Below are positions 46,746-58,311 of a stretch of 64,000 nt of DNA, piece after piece. The notes under the pieces are model-generated. The model was not told the DNA's origin and did not search any database. It saw only the letters and a program-made list of their open reading frames with translations. Within the stretch, counting starts at the first letter, position 1, and each line of letters opens with the position of its first letter. Source of the DNA: Lineus longissimus (taxonomy: Eukaryota > Nemertea > Pilidiophora > Heteronemertea > Lineidae). The translations under genes were made by a program, and so were the position numbers. The stretch lies in NCBI RefSeq assembly GCF_910592395.1, contig NC_088321.1:7690001-7754000 (forward strand), given 5' to 3'.

Positions 46746-49700
46746 GACACCACAAGAGCAGGGTACGACTTTCCCGCATGGGAATGTGATGCAGGTTTCG
46801 AGCCGGAAAGGGCTCTTAGTAATAAAAACCAGGTGAAGTGGATAGATTGCAAGGGTAGCCCCCTTCCTCCCCCAACCGCGGACAAGAATCCGTTGGAGGT
46901 TCCCTGGATACAGGAAGGAGAGCGGTGGGAAGACATCCTGGAAAGGTTGCCTCTTAGAGACCCCGAGACATTTGTTGCTGGCCAATTACACAACAACTTG
47001 AAGGGCTGGGAGACTTTGACTGCCAAGGTTAACAATTCCCACTCAAAGCGTGTGCGCCAGTGGATTAAAAATGGGGTGGATGTTAAAGAGTTTATGAAGC
47101 CCTTTAAGGGTAATTTTATGGGCAGGGCATTTGACCATGATAGTCCACCAGCAATGATCATGAAAAATCATAAATCCTGTGAGAAGTTCAAAACAGAAAT
47201 TTCCCAACAGCTGGAGGCTCGTTTGCAGAATGGCTCCCTGAAATTGTCGGGTAGGGTAGGGGAGGTGGACCCACCTCTCCTCGTGATGCCAATAGTTATG
47301 GTCGAGGGTTCCAAGAAATATCGTCTCTGCCATGATGAAAGGTTCCTTAATCTCTTCATGGAGGGTGAACACTTCAGTCTAGAGACGCTAGCTGTTATAC
47401 CTCAACTGATCACTGCAGGGGACTTCATGGCCAGTACTGATGAGAAATCCGCGTATGATGGGGTGCGTCTTACTCAGGAGTCGAGTACCTACTTTGGGTT
47501 GGAGTGGGCAAGCTGGTACATGGTTTATACTACCCTCCCCTTTGGTTGGAAGTTATCCCCTTTCATATACCAGACCATTGGCATGCAGGTGACCCAGTTC
47601 TTGAGAATGAATGCTATTGTCACAACCCAATATTTGGATGACCGGTTCCTCGGCCCCTCAAACTTTGTACAAGGAGTAACTAGGCAGCAGAGCACTGGCC
47701 TATCACTGGCTTATTCCACGGCCACCCTGACTTTCTTGGGATATACTTTTGCCCTGAACAAGATTTCATGGATCCCAGATACATGCTTGAAGCACTTGGG
47801 TTTTTTCCTCCACTCCCAGGATAGGCATTTCTCCATTCCGGAGGAAAAATTAACCTCGTTCTTAGCCTTGAGGGAGTTCATTTTGGCTTCAAAATCAATT
47901 CACATCAAACTTCTGCAAAGATTCATGGGCAAGTGCATTTCCTTTTTCTTATGCGTGCCAGCAGCAAAACTCTACATAAGGGAAATGGCTGCGGCGGTTG
48001 CTAAAGCAACCAAATCCTCCAAGCCCATTGAGGTAGGGGGGTCTCTGGCTGAAGAGATTAAAGTGTGGGACTTTGTGGGTATGAAAGAAGTCCAGTGGCT
48101 TCCCTGGAAGTCAGACAGGCATGTCTCCATCCCTCTGTCGTCAGATGCAAGTGGTTTTGCTTGGGGTGGCGTTGTAGGGGATATACATGTAGTCGTTAGG
48201 GACCTATGGCGCAGGGACGATAAGCGTCCCATTCATCTCAAAGAGGCCGAGGCCTTAGAGAGAACACTGTTATCCGTCCCAGATCTAGTCAGAAATACAA
48301 GGGTGGATGCATATGTAGATAATCAGGCACTATTAGCCGCTTGGGAACACCAGGGTGCCAGGGATAGGCTGTTGAATGAGATTCTTAAAAGAATTTTCAC
48401 TCTGACGATGGAACTCAATTTTGACCTAAAATTACGCTATGTGCCTTCAGCCCTTAACCCAGCAGATGCTCCATCCAGGCAGCTGTCTCCTAGTGACGCC
48501 TGTTTATCCAGAGACTTCTGGATTGTGGTGGAGGAAAAGTTCGGCCCACATTCATTTGACCTCATGGCGTTAGATTCTAATGTGCAAAATGATAGTGCAG
48601 GAAAGCCTCTGCCACACTTCACTCCATTTCCACTACCCCATTCAAGTGGAGTTAAGTGTCAGTCCATGATACCACCATGCAGGATCATGCAAATGGTGGC
48701 AAGGTGGGGGGTCAACAGATCTAGTTGTAATTTCTACCACAGACCTGTCCTAGGGTACTATGGAGGCTGGTGGATTGGTTTCGAAAATAACCCCACAGTT
48801 TTGGGGTACGGCTGTTAACCATTTCCTACTCATTTTCCTTTTAAAAAAACATGCATTATCCCTCAAAATAGGCTAAGTCTTTTGTCAATTTTCGTGCATC
48901 AAACAGAATTATCACTAAACACCGCCTATTGAAATTGAAAGTACATGATCTGAGCTACCTTTTCATGCCTTTTGTTTTGCCCCAGGTACATTTTATGACA
49001 GGTACAGTACGTCCCAAAAACAATGCAATCTCAAATTTCAGTAAAAAGTTTTAACTCTCCTTTAGCTCCAACACTGCAGTTTTTTAGGTGATGCCACTTC
49101 CAGGTAAGGAAGTCAGAGTGCTGTTTTTTAATTTGCAAAAGAAAAAAATCCGGCCGCCCTTACGGTTTTCCGGTGAGGGGGTCGAGTCGCGCCCTTCTCA
49201 CTGGTGCCCATTTCTTGCCCATTCCCTCAGATAACTGACGAAATACACATTTCCAAATAAAATTACATTTTTAGATGTTAGTGAACCCCCCTCTCCCTTG
49301 CCCCTCCCACACACTCCCTCAAACAACCTAGAGGCCTTTATTGCCCCTGTGGAGGCTTAGCGGTCTAGGCGGAAACGTACACCAGCAACGACAACAACAA
49401 CAAGAGTTACAGTTACAATGCATTGTGTACATGCACGTGTACATTGTGTGATAGTCTATTGAAAATGGAACCTGAAAAATCACAGTTGAAATGTGGATTT
49501 GCTGTCATACCCAAGGATATCGAGTGTGGTACTGACGCTTCATACCCCAATGATAAGAGTGTGATCCCCTTGAAACAATGTAAGAAGGACGTGCACTCCC
49601 ATTTGATGCGCTGGATGTCCTCCAGGAAAGCCAGTCAAGTCAAAATGAATGGGAGCTCATAGCACTTCGTGCTGGCGTGTTTGATATGAGTTCTCCAGTT

Positions 49701-52700
49701 CTGGACACCACAATATGCCCGAACCACCGATACAAGTTGAGTTTATCATGGAATCAGCAGAGGAGATGCCAGCACCCACTTCATCAACCCTCTAAAACAA
49801 GTCGGAAGCCCAGAAAAGATGGAGGTTCAGTTCATCGAGTGATGTCTCGGGAAATATACATCATGGGGAGTTTTTGTCCCAGTTGGCTCAGGTAAGGGAT
49901 CAGTCTCAAAATCACTGAAGTAGAAAAGAAGCAGTAGGCCTGTGATGATACCCACTCTGACTAAACCTAACTTTGGTGCAAAACCAACTGAGTGATAACG
50001 ATTTACCACTTCACTTGTGTTCTTCCTAGAAAGTTGATTGAATTTGGAGCCTTGGCTTGATGATCAGGAAGTCCCAGTTATGATTCCCTGCCAGTGCCAC
50101 TGGAGGTGATGCTTCACTGCCGTACAAAATCAGCATGGCCGGTCGCATTATCAAAACAAGTCTATCATCATCATCATGTCCTCACACTATTATATTGCAC
50201 ATCATATTATCATTACCCCCATAATCTGGTGCCTTTTCAGCTCTGTGTAAAGGATGTGAGGCTAAACATCGAGTATCTGTGGCAAATGTAGAACCAGAAG
50301 TAGAACCAGCACCCATGGATACAGAGGTGAGTTGAATGAAAAAAAGGGGAGAAGATTCGGGGCAAGCCAAAGTGAATATTTGTTAATTCTGCCTTTCAGC
50401 GACTGATTGTAAGAAGGTCACTGATGAGAGAGGAGGGACTAAGCTGAAAACCTTGATGCCATTCTGGCTCCCATCTCCTTGGCAATGAGGGATTCTAAGC
50501 CAAACCTGATTCTCCATCAATATCTTTTTTCAGTCCGCTGTTGCCTCTTCCTCTGTTCAACCAGCCGACGCCTTAGAAAACCCAGCAGACGGGACAGAAG
50601 GACAAATTTGATGGGTAATGTTGTTGCAACAGTATCATAAGGACTGCTGATCAAGCACTCTTGAGCTGGGAGAGAGAAATGATAAGAGGGTGGAGACAGA
50701 TTTTCTGAAATGTTGGTCTTTGAGTCATGACTGGGCAGAATTAGCCCAGTGAAAGTTGTCAGCTACACATCAAGAATTCTTGATTTAGAATGAAAGGGTA
50801 CGACTTTATTGGATGTACATTCATCAGGCTTGACCTGAGATTTTCCACGCCATTGATTGCAAATGCATTGTTCGCATTCTGCAATACATCTCTCTTTTTC
50901 TAAAAAAAATACATGGTGAATTTCCTAAAACTGTTACATGCTGTGTTTTTGTCTCCCTTGACTAACATAACCTGCAATATGAAGGACATCCAGATTTGAT
51001 GTTCTAGTATATCTAGCGGATGGTTCATCAGGTAAAATGCGGGGCTTGGTTAAAAAATGATTTTATAGCGATATCTTGGGATAAATTTGAACTTTGGCTT
51101 TCAGTAAACAATTGTAAATGCCAAGATAGATTTTTAATGTCAGTATACTTAGTAGCGCTAATGTCAGTTTTGAACAACCAAGCCTGCTACTGGAAAGTGG
51201 GACTCTCTCCTGATACTATCCTGCACTTGGGCCTGACATGTAGTACCGTAAATGAGGTGTTACTAGTATTGGTCCCTCCCTAGTAGTGGTTAGTAGTGGT
51301 TTGGCTATTGTCTGCAAAATAGCCTTTTTTCTATGTATCATTATATTAGCTTGTAAATAAATCACCCATTTGTAAAAAAAAAGTGTCCCTGCTTCTTAGG
51401 TGGCAGCACTGTTCTCTGCAGACAGGTACAAGTGTAGCATGTGGAAAGTTGTGATCTCTCCTAAGGGACTGGACAGTACCGTAACTCAGTTCATGAAAAA
51501 CTTCTCCATTCAAGTACATGTATATGTACAATTTAGCCAATGCTAGAGCAACTCCAGGAGAACATTTCACCGCCAACCAAGGAGCTAAAAACTTCCAATA
51601 GCAGTACTCTGACGGTGCAGCCAACTGCAGGGTTGTCCTCATCAAACAGTAATTACAGTAGGAACTGCACCTTTGGTCAATTGGCTCCTTAGCAATGGAA
51701 GGTGTTACTAGTATGTGAAATGAGCACTTCTGCAAGGTTCTTAGGAACAGGATGATCCCTGCATGGGTTGATAAAGATGTATTAGTAGGTCATACCACAT
51801 GCCCTTCAGGTGCCTTAGCCATGGGGGGGGGGGGGGGTCCAACCCTTACAACATGCTCTGGCAGCATGACACAGGCTAATGATGGGTCAACATTAGCATC
51901 CTCACCAACAGGGGGGTTTCTTTAGGTTTTCGGACTGTAAGAAGGCCTACATGTAGCTTATTCAATTACGTTGCCATCAGGTAGGCCAAGGCCGAAATGT
52001 TATTTGAAATTCAAATCAGCATTTCAGGACCTATGGGGCCCAATTCCCCAAAGGGCTTTCATCAAGGGCAAATTTGTAGTGATGAGCTTGTTCTTTTTTG
52101 GGGGGAAAATGCAAGTGGAGTTATTTACCGGTAGGCCTTAAAATAGGTTAGTAGGCCTAGGCATGGGGGGGGGGGGGGGGGGGGGGGTGATCATGGTGGT
52201 TGACAGTAACTACTAATCCTCATGGCCAGCACCAAGCATAAATTATGTGTTCATTATGCATTTATTTTATAATTCATCAAGTGTACACAAGGTGGCAGCA
52301 CTAGCCAATGAGTGTCATTTTGGTGGAAAATAGCACTTTTTCCTTGGTTTATCCTGGGAAAACAGTAAAAGCGGCCGGAAATTTTATTTCTGATTTTGAA
52401 AGTAGGTATCATTACCTTTATCATGTGCAAGCCACAGCATTCAAAGACCTGCAGTGTTGGAGATATGAGCGTCGATAGAGAGCTCTTCCTAAGCACTGCC
52501 CCTAGGTATGCATAATTACTAGGCCTAGCACGACCAAAGTATGAAGTGTTACTCAATGACCTGTTGCAGAATGGAAGATCTCATCAAATACTTCCATCAT
52601 ACAAAGGGGGAAAATGCAGCTATTTTTTTTAGTCTCTGCAGGAGTGCCCAACATTGACCCAAAAATACACAAAAAATAGGGGGAAAAAAGCTAAAACAAG

Positions 52701-53155
52701 CCCCCTAACTAGGCCTGCCCCTAACTCGGTTGCTGGTGATTTTTGAGAGTCATCAATTGCTGTGTAATGATGTCTTAGTGGAAGGATCTTGCATACCTAA
52801 TCTCGTTAAAAACGGTTGACCCCCCACCTTGCCACCCTCTGCATGGTGGTATCATGGACTGACACTTAACTGCTTTGCTCAGAGACTTAGTTCCCAAGAA
52901 AACTATTACGGTTTCCCACTGGTGGCTCCATTGGTAAACTTCTTGATGTATGACAACCCAAGGCCCCTTCAGGTGACTTTAGTGGTACCAAAGCTGTCAC
53001 CTTTGCCCTGTTGGTGGCCATTGCTACAGGCTCGCTCCACTCTGCTCCTGTTGGCTAATCCTGGGGAGTGTGCCATTCGAGTCCCCACACGGGCTGGCCA
53101 GATGCCCCAAAAGTTGCAGCATCCACTTTTTATGGCCAGGCTTCTTCTTGAGTAA
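46746..53155 (+). CDS. Reverse transcriptase-RNase H of the YR element (split by a transposon)
   Basis: Coding is 46746-48655 plus 52870-53155; the interval is a TTAA-flanked transposon. The joined length is 2196 bp (731 codons plus stop). The frame opens directly after a splice acceptor and has no early ATG. RT blocks include SKKYRLCHDERFLN (about 47310-47350), STDEKSAYDGV, LPFGWKLSPFIYQ and the catalytic YLDD at 47631-47642. RNase H follows: SSDASGFAWGG (about 48135-48167), EAEALE, YVDNQALLAAWE (about 48311-48346) and NPADAPSRQLS (about 48458-48490). The block PHFTPFPLPHSSGV continues after the insertion with the FAQ-type box usual in DIRS/Ngaro proteins. Residues read from 48656 to 48818 come from the transposon end. 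The enzyme copies element RNA to DNA. Confidence 0.88.
48656..52865 (+). mobile_element. 4.2-kb DNA transposon with TTAA target duplication
   Basis: The terminal inverted repeats of about 55-60 bp begin GTGTCAGTCCATGATACCAC (left 48656-48713, right about 52808-52865), with a 12-bp gap in the right copy. It is flanked by TTAA at 48652-48655 and 52866-52869; excision of the element with one TTAA restores the RT-RNase H frame exactly. TTAA targets are typical of piggyBac and Kolobok. No DDE transposase is recognised. A multi-exon Cys/His-rich gene remnant lies at 49463-50611, and the rest (50612-52800) has no gene I can support. G-tracts lie at about 51823-51838 and 52165-52187. Confidence 0.85.
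49463..50611 (+). pseudogene. Cys/His-rich protein gene inside the TTAA transposon
   Basis: A likely exon from about 49463 to 49891 (donor CAG/GTAAGG) contains, across two frames, LALRAGVFD-like and ICPNHRYKL ... CQHPLH segments, with Cys and His spaced as in a zinc-binding domain. The next exon, 50242-50326 (after TTTTCAG, donor GAG/GTGAGT), has LCKGCEAKH. The last, 50535-50611 (after TTTTTCAG), ends at TGA. The splice junction at 49891/50242 is in frame for the reading that ends VPVGS. At least two frameshifts are needed (near 49580 and 49875), so this copy is dead. I believe related domains occur in multicopy proteins of marine invertebrates, but I cannot name the family. It may be a transposase partner. 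Confidence 0.45.
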
Positions 53156-53236
53156 AGGAAGGGCCTTCGTAAATAAATGACTATTCAGTGATAATCAAAT
53201 TAGAAATAGAATAACTCCAGGTATTTAACTTTTCAG
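53156..53236 (+). other. Short spacer between RT and YR, ending in a splice acceptor
   Basis: 81 bp following the RT stop. It ends in TATTTAACTTTTCAG (to 53236), a good acceptor, and the YR frame is open from the next base. There is no ATG near the start of the YR block. Confidence 0.6.
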
Positions 53237-56200
53237 AACTTACAGTCTGAATTACCACTCCTCCAGGCAAGAGTCGACTCTCTGAGGGCAGAATTTGCTA
53301 ACTCTTCCTACCAGCGGCAAAAATCCACTACGCACCAAAAATTGTCAAAATTTGTAGGCTGCTTGGGGAAATCCTGGTCCACCTGCTCTCCGAATGATAT
53401 CTGCCTGTTCCTAGCTTGGCAAGACGGTAAAGGTAAAACCCCCGTTCACAAGTTAGACTGTGCTTGTATTGGGGACAGAAACCCTTCCTGTGACTGTCCC
53501 AGAAGATTAGCGTATAGTACAGTAGCGGGGAAAGTATCTCAGCTGAAAGATGTTCTTGAAAAGCAGGGTTATAAGGGGCGCTGGAATGGCTTCCTGCAGT
53601 GTGGTAATCCAGTGGACTCTGATACAGTGGGGATATTCCTGTCCCAAATTAAAAGAGAGCAGAGCATGGCTCGGGTTTGCCCAAAGCAGGCCTTGCCAAT
53701 TTTTATGGACAAGCTGGCACTGGTATTCATGTACATTGACAGGAGATTAGGGGAAGCCTCCACTCCCCCTATTAAGAGGTTCATTTTGGCCAGGGACCAA
53801 GCACTAATGAAGCTCCGTTTTTTTGGTGGTGACAGGGCCAATGATGCAGGACTTATGCTTACCCAGGAGATTAAAGCATTGCCTGGAGGAGCCGGTATCG
53901 TGATAAGACATACTCGGGGCAAAACTTTCAGGCTAGATAAAGCCAATGTGTTTTCCCTATTTAGGTGTAAGGAGGAAATGTTTTGCCCAGTAAAGGCGAT
54001 CGAAACGTACATTGAGGTGGCGAAATCCGTATCGGTGGATGTTACTCGAGGGTACCTTTTCAGGCCAGTGTCGGCGGGGAAGTATATCGAAGACAAGCCC
54101 TTTTCAGCAGAAGCTAGTTATGGACGTCTAAAACACTATTTGTCTTTGCTGCATATAGATAGTAGAGAGTATTCGCACCCGCACGGTTAGCCAAACGACT
54201 ACATTTAGGTCATCAAATATTGCGGTCTTATGACGTTTACACATACGGTTTGGAGAGATTATTATCCGAAGCTAGTTACAATACGTGAGTGAAAAACGGT
54301 TTGACAAAACAGCATGATTATCCAAAAAAAATCTTCCCACAATGATAGTTTTTCTTTTAAAATCATAAATGAACAAATATCTTTGCAATTTTTGTGAAAC
54401 ATTTCGTTTCTGGCATTTGTATCCATGTTTATTTCACTTTTAAATATCTTGTTTATAGCCGTCCATAAGTGCCTTTTTCATTGATGTCCAAGGCAGTCAA
54501 AAGAGGCATTTCGCAATTTAACTGATTACAAAATCAGCACTGTTAAGTCATCGACTTCTGTGCGGTCGTTACGTGTACACAGGCCCTTATAAGAGGCCTT
54601 TTGGCTAGCCGTCTGCATTTCACGCATAACAAGCTGGATATCCGCAAGGTGAATGGCGTTTAGCATGTTTGGTAAAATACACTACGGGTAGCTTGATTTT
54701 CTCTGGTGGTAGATCTCAGTGCCAGAAGTAGCTATTTGTTATTAATCCTTTGTTTCGGAAATAATTTCGTATTCTTTAAATGGAATTTTATGATTTTAAA
54801 AAAGGCCTGCATAAAACTTTCATGATTCTCTTTTAGCATGGCGACCGAAGGTGCAAGTACCAGCAAGTCAACAAACAAAAAAAACGCGCCTACTCGATTT
54901 TTCCCAGCACTTGACATTCTTCTTCTCAGAGAACTGGTTGCGGTACAACCAACAACTAAGCCAGCGTGGGATGAAGTCCACCAACATGTGAACACAGCTT
55001 TGACGGAGGTGAAGCGCGACAGCTTTGTCACTCTCCGGGCATGCAAGGATAGGGTGAAAACTCTCCAAGAGGCTCATACGAAGGACGAGTTGAAATCTCT
55101 TAGAGCGTAAGTATATCTTAAACACTGAATCATTGCAGTGTAACACAAATGTGGCTAAGAGCGGCCCCATACACTCTGTGTCATTAGGCCCTTGGTGATT
55201 TTAAGTTACCAGGGAGATATCATTTTCTTGATGGAAAAATTGGTCCAAGTATATACATGTACTATGTGTTTTTCCATTGCTTTAGCACCAATTAAAACAC
55301 TATTTTATAATTTATACTCCCAGTTTCTTTCTCGGCTGAAAATGCGTCACGCTGACCTTTGATCAGGACCTGCAATGTTACTCATCAACTTTTGTGTCAC
55401 TTTTTAGGTCTGGGACAGATGAGGAATACGACGAGCGAGCCCAGCTGCTTACTGAGTTGGCCAGCCTTAGCGAGGAAAGGGCGGCCAAAAAGCAGGAAGA
55501 AAAACCCGATCTCAAGGAAGCCCAGGGACGACAAATACGCCAGGCTGCTATGGAGACGCTGAAAGTAAGAGACGATCCGGAAGAACACGCGGATGGTTTT
55601 GATCGTGAGTTGGACGGAGCTGATGAAAATCTCGAACATCATGGAAAGAAAGGTAAGAATAACTTTTTCTTCTTCACGAAAGTATGAAACTCGCTTTAAT
55701 GGCAGCTACTGATTGACAATACGTACATTGTATTACATGTAACATAACCCGACTCTGCATTAAACGGCGGGTACACTATTCTTTTTGCAGCTGCGAATTG
55801 CACCACCAAGCCGGCAACGAAGAAGCGTCGAACTGATTCTGCAGAGTACGTGACGTATCTAAAAGATAAACTTTCCTTTGAAAAAGAGCGTTTCGAAGTA
55901 GAAAAGAAGGAAAGAGAGGCGAGGATCCAGAGGGATCAGCAAATGATGGAAATGATGATGGCGTTGGCCAAAAACAAAAATTAGATGCTGCTCGCAACGA
56001 TGTAAGATTTGACAAATAAATAATTACTCGCAGAATAAATTTGGACTTTTCGTCTGTAATTTGCACAATTCAAATATTTTCTCTACATTTACAACGCAAA
56101 GTTCAGGCTAAATAGTTCTCTAAAGTTGGATGGTCTAGTTGAAAGTACTGACTCGTCTGATTGCCATAGACACATGTACGACAGTTGACCAGAATAGCAC

Positions 56201-58311
56201 CTACCAAGTAATACTTGGCTACTGGAGACAACAGTACTTTTAAATTTTTCCTAAAGTCCAAAAACGCGTAGTTTCGCACCAAATTTCCGAACTCCCATTC
56301 CACGCATTGACGGACAGAGGACATTCTCCTGGTGAATTGTTCTTCTGCGGCACACAGGTTTGCTCCTCTGAATGGACTCGACAGATACCTTCGAATGGGA
56401 TAAGCCGGATCGCCGTATATTGCAAATGGCAGGCCATTCCTATCAGTGAGATCTCTAGCCTCCATTTGCTCCATCAGTCCACTCACACGAAGCAAAGCGC
56501 AATCATGTCGACGCCCTTCCAGTGGACCATACAGATGCGTAATCAACCCGTTTGGTATGACTACTGACTGAAATTTAATCGCATGTATACGCTTATGCCC
56601 ATTATAACACACGCGTTGATGGCGTGTTGGCCGGGTATTCGAAAACCCTGGATCAACAAACACTGGACTGGACTGGACTGGACTGGACTGGATTCAACGT
56701 CACTGCTCACCATCGCCTGCATCAACATGGCGACAACAATGTATTGAGAAACGACGGGGAAATGGGACATGGTATCCGTCTATGCTACACTGTGCATGAT
56801 ATGTGCATGCTATGTACATGAGTGTAGGCGATACACTACGATGAATTATCGATATTATCAGGCCGGTCCGGTGGCACACATCTGCCAATTTCATCATGTT
56901 AATGGCGTGTCAAGACCCACAAATCACTCAGATGTCTAGAGCAGGCACTTGTACATATTTCTGTTTACATAATACATAACCATACCTATTCTGTCGTCGC
57001 CAATTATCGTAAAATCGACGATAAAACCCGGGCGACTTTTCGGGTGACGCCATGTTCATGATGTTGATGATGGAATTAGGCGGGAAGAGATTCGGCAGGG
57101 TTGTGGGAATTGTATAACTTTTAGAAAAATCCAGGTGGTGGAGGGCGCTGAGTCATAGTCCAGTCCAGTCCAGTCCAGTCCAGTGTTTGTTGATCCAGGG
57201 TTTTCGAATACCCGTGTTGGCCTGCATATAGGACGAACCGTGCCATCTACGAAACCTATGCAGTTCAGCAGCGGGGCACCCTTCGCGTGTATCTGGTCTG
57301 CATAGATTTGAAGTTGTGCGGGACCCAGCCATGGGTTGTCGAGGGTCCTCAAACGATGAGCATGAGTGTTGTACAGAAGGCTTATAGTCTCATTAATCAC
57401 CATTGACATGGTAGATGCAGGTCGTCCAAAAAACCTTTCCAAATCGCTCAGTCTGTTCGGATACGAAAATCGCCTTAAAACCATACACAATGCATCGAGT
57501 CCGCTGCACGTGCACCTGTTTGTTACAGTAATCACATCAGGAAGTCCCGACAAGCGATACAGACGATAGAGTTCTTCCTTCCTGAACCGAAAGTTGAACC
57601 ATGACTGGTCATCAGTAAGCTCATCCAAATTAAACCTCGGCCATTGAGGGTCGTATGTAATCTCGCGTTCCTGTGGTCTATCGTGAAAAAGAATGTATAG
57701 AAGATCTTCATCCTCTTCCTCGACTGCCATTTGTAAAAGGTCCATGTTGAAAGTCTATTGAGCGTCGACTGTTCACTTTACCACTTGTAGGTCTCCTCGG
57801 ACATGACCCGTTCAAAGTTCAGAAAATAATTACCTAACCTGTCGAATGCCATTGACAAATTGAAGGTACCTGCCTTCTACAAGGGACTTACATAAACCTT
57901 GTCTATTAACTATCCGTAAAGGCTAACCGAATCTATCAGCGAAATCACGATAAATTAAACGTTGACCGTTTCACGGTTACGGATGACTAAATGTAGTCGT
58001 TAGGCCTAAATGTACTGGTGCGAATACTCTCTAGTGGTGAGACCCCTCACAGCCTACGGGCAGGCTGTGCAATTGCCCTCAGATCTAAGTTAGGCGATTC
58101 TCCGGTAGAACCAGCCGGGGAGCCAGCAGGCAAGGGGTTAAACGTGGTTGGGAGCCATGTGGGGTGGTTTTCTCAAGGGTCAGTTGGCTACTATACTAGG
58201 AGTGCGCAGGTGGATCAAGCCTCTGCATTGTCTAAATTAATGGCAGGATCTGAAGGCAGACTGAGGGGAGAGGGTTATGTGGACATATCCTCCCTGGGAA
58301 AAGCATTTTGA
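53237..58311 (+). CDS. Tyrosine recombinase of the YR element (split by Harbinger)
   Basis: Coding is 53237-54163 plus 58036-58311 (1203 bp, 400 codons plus stop), opened by a splice acceptor. The N-terminal half has a Cys-rich CACIGDRNPSCDCPRRLAY segment (about 53462-53520), probably zinc-binding, and the conserved GNP ... REQSMARVCPKQA core-binding region. Catalytic residues are an Arg in GGDRANDAG (about 53830-53855), a Lys in HTRGKTFR (about 53909-53932), HSLR at 58048-58059, the HVGW His at 58156, and a Tyr in YYTR (58189-58200). The enzyme would integrate the circular cDNA without a long target duplication. Harbinger inserted just before the GETPHSLR box; precise removal with one AGT restores it. 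The remaining 3' portion is open to TGA at 58309-58311. Confidence 0.88.
54838..55984 (+). CDS. Harbinger SANT/Myb-like DNA-binding protein (three exons)
   Basis: Exon 1 is 54838-55106 (donor GC/GTAAGT), exon 2 is 55408-55652 (acceptor TTTTTAG, donor AAG/GTAAGA) and exon 3 is 55791-55984 (acceptor TTTTTGCAG). The joined frame is intact, 235 codons. The N-terminal 90 residues form the SANT/Myb-like trihelix: FFPALDILLLRELVA, KPAWDEVHQHVNTAL and TLRACKDRVKTL supply the spaced hydrophobic/aromatic helices. Exon 2 is acidic and charged. Exon 3 has a KKRR nuclear-localisation-like cluster and a long Glu/Lys/Arg coiled coil (FEKERFEVEKKEREAR). In Harbinger systems this partner brings the transposase into the nucleus and onto transposon ends. 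A CTCTTTTAG just before the ATG suggests an additional 5' untranslated exon. This gene looks undamaged. Confidence 0.85.
56103..57745 (-). pseudogene. Harbinger DDE transposase, split by a MITE
   Basis: Minus-strand coding is 57745-57213 plus 56622-56103 (1053 bp, 350 codons plus stop) once the MITE and one target copy are removed; without removal the two parts are out of continuity. The N-terminal region shows the helix-turn-helix-like helices of PIF/Harbinger (FRKEELYRLYRLSGLP; LERFFGRPASTMSMVINE). The catalytic core has the first Asp in IGFVDGTVRPI (about 57230-57260), the second in LEGRRHDCALLR (about 56490-56525) and the Glu in VRQCVEWEFGNLVRNY (about 56265-56312). It would cut and rejoin transposon ends at 3-bp targets. 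No other stop was noticed, so the MITE may be the only lesion. Confidence 0.9.
56633..57212. mobile_element. 580-bp MITE in the Harbinger transposase gene
   Basis: The inverted repeats of about 55 bp begin GGTATTCGAAAACCCTGGAT and end in tandem CTGGA units (five or six copies per arm). They are flanked by the direct repeat CGTGTTGGCC (56623-56632 and 57213-57222). A target duplication of about 10 bp, terminal GG and repeat-containing arms fit a Mutator-like foldback element. No protein is encoded. Confidence 0.9.

Larger units (their letters stand above)
54164..58032. mobile_element. PIF/Harbinger DNA transposon, 3.87 kb
   Basis: The terminal inverted repeats start with a perfect 16-bp AGAGAGTATTCGCACC and extend imperfectly for about 50 bp at both ends. 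The element is flanked by the 3-bp direct repeat AGT (54161-54163 and 58033-58035), inside the YR gene. It carries the two genes expected of Harbinger: a SANT/Myb-like gene on plus (54838-55984) and a DDE transposase on minus (57745-56103), in convergent orientation. The transposase is split by a 580-bp MITE. Regions 54214-54837 and 57746-57980 are non-coding flanks. Confidence 0.92.

Noticed and set aside
48656-48818. The last roughly 55 residues of the 661-codon RT frame as a genuine C-terminus
   Set aside because: They translate the left end of the TTAA transposon; the same DNA occurs alone at 13354, and the true C-terminus resumes at 52870.
49463-50611. piggyBac or Kolobok transposase in the TTAA element
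   Set aside because: The remnant shows zinc-like Cys/His pairs but no catalytic Asp/Glu block that I can identify, so the name was not assigned.
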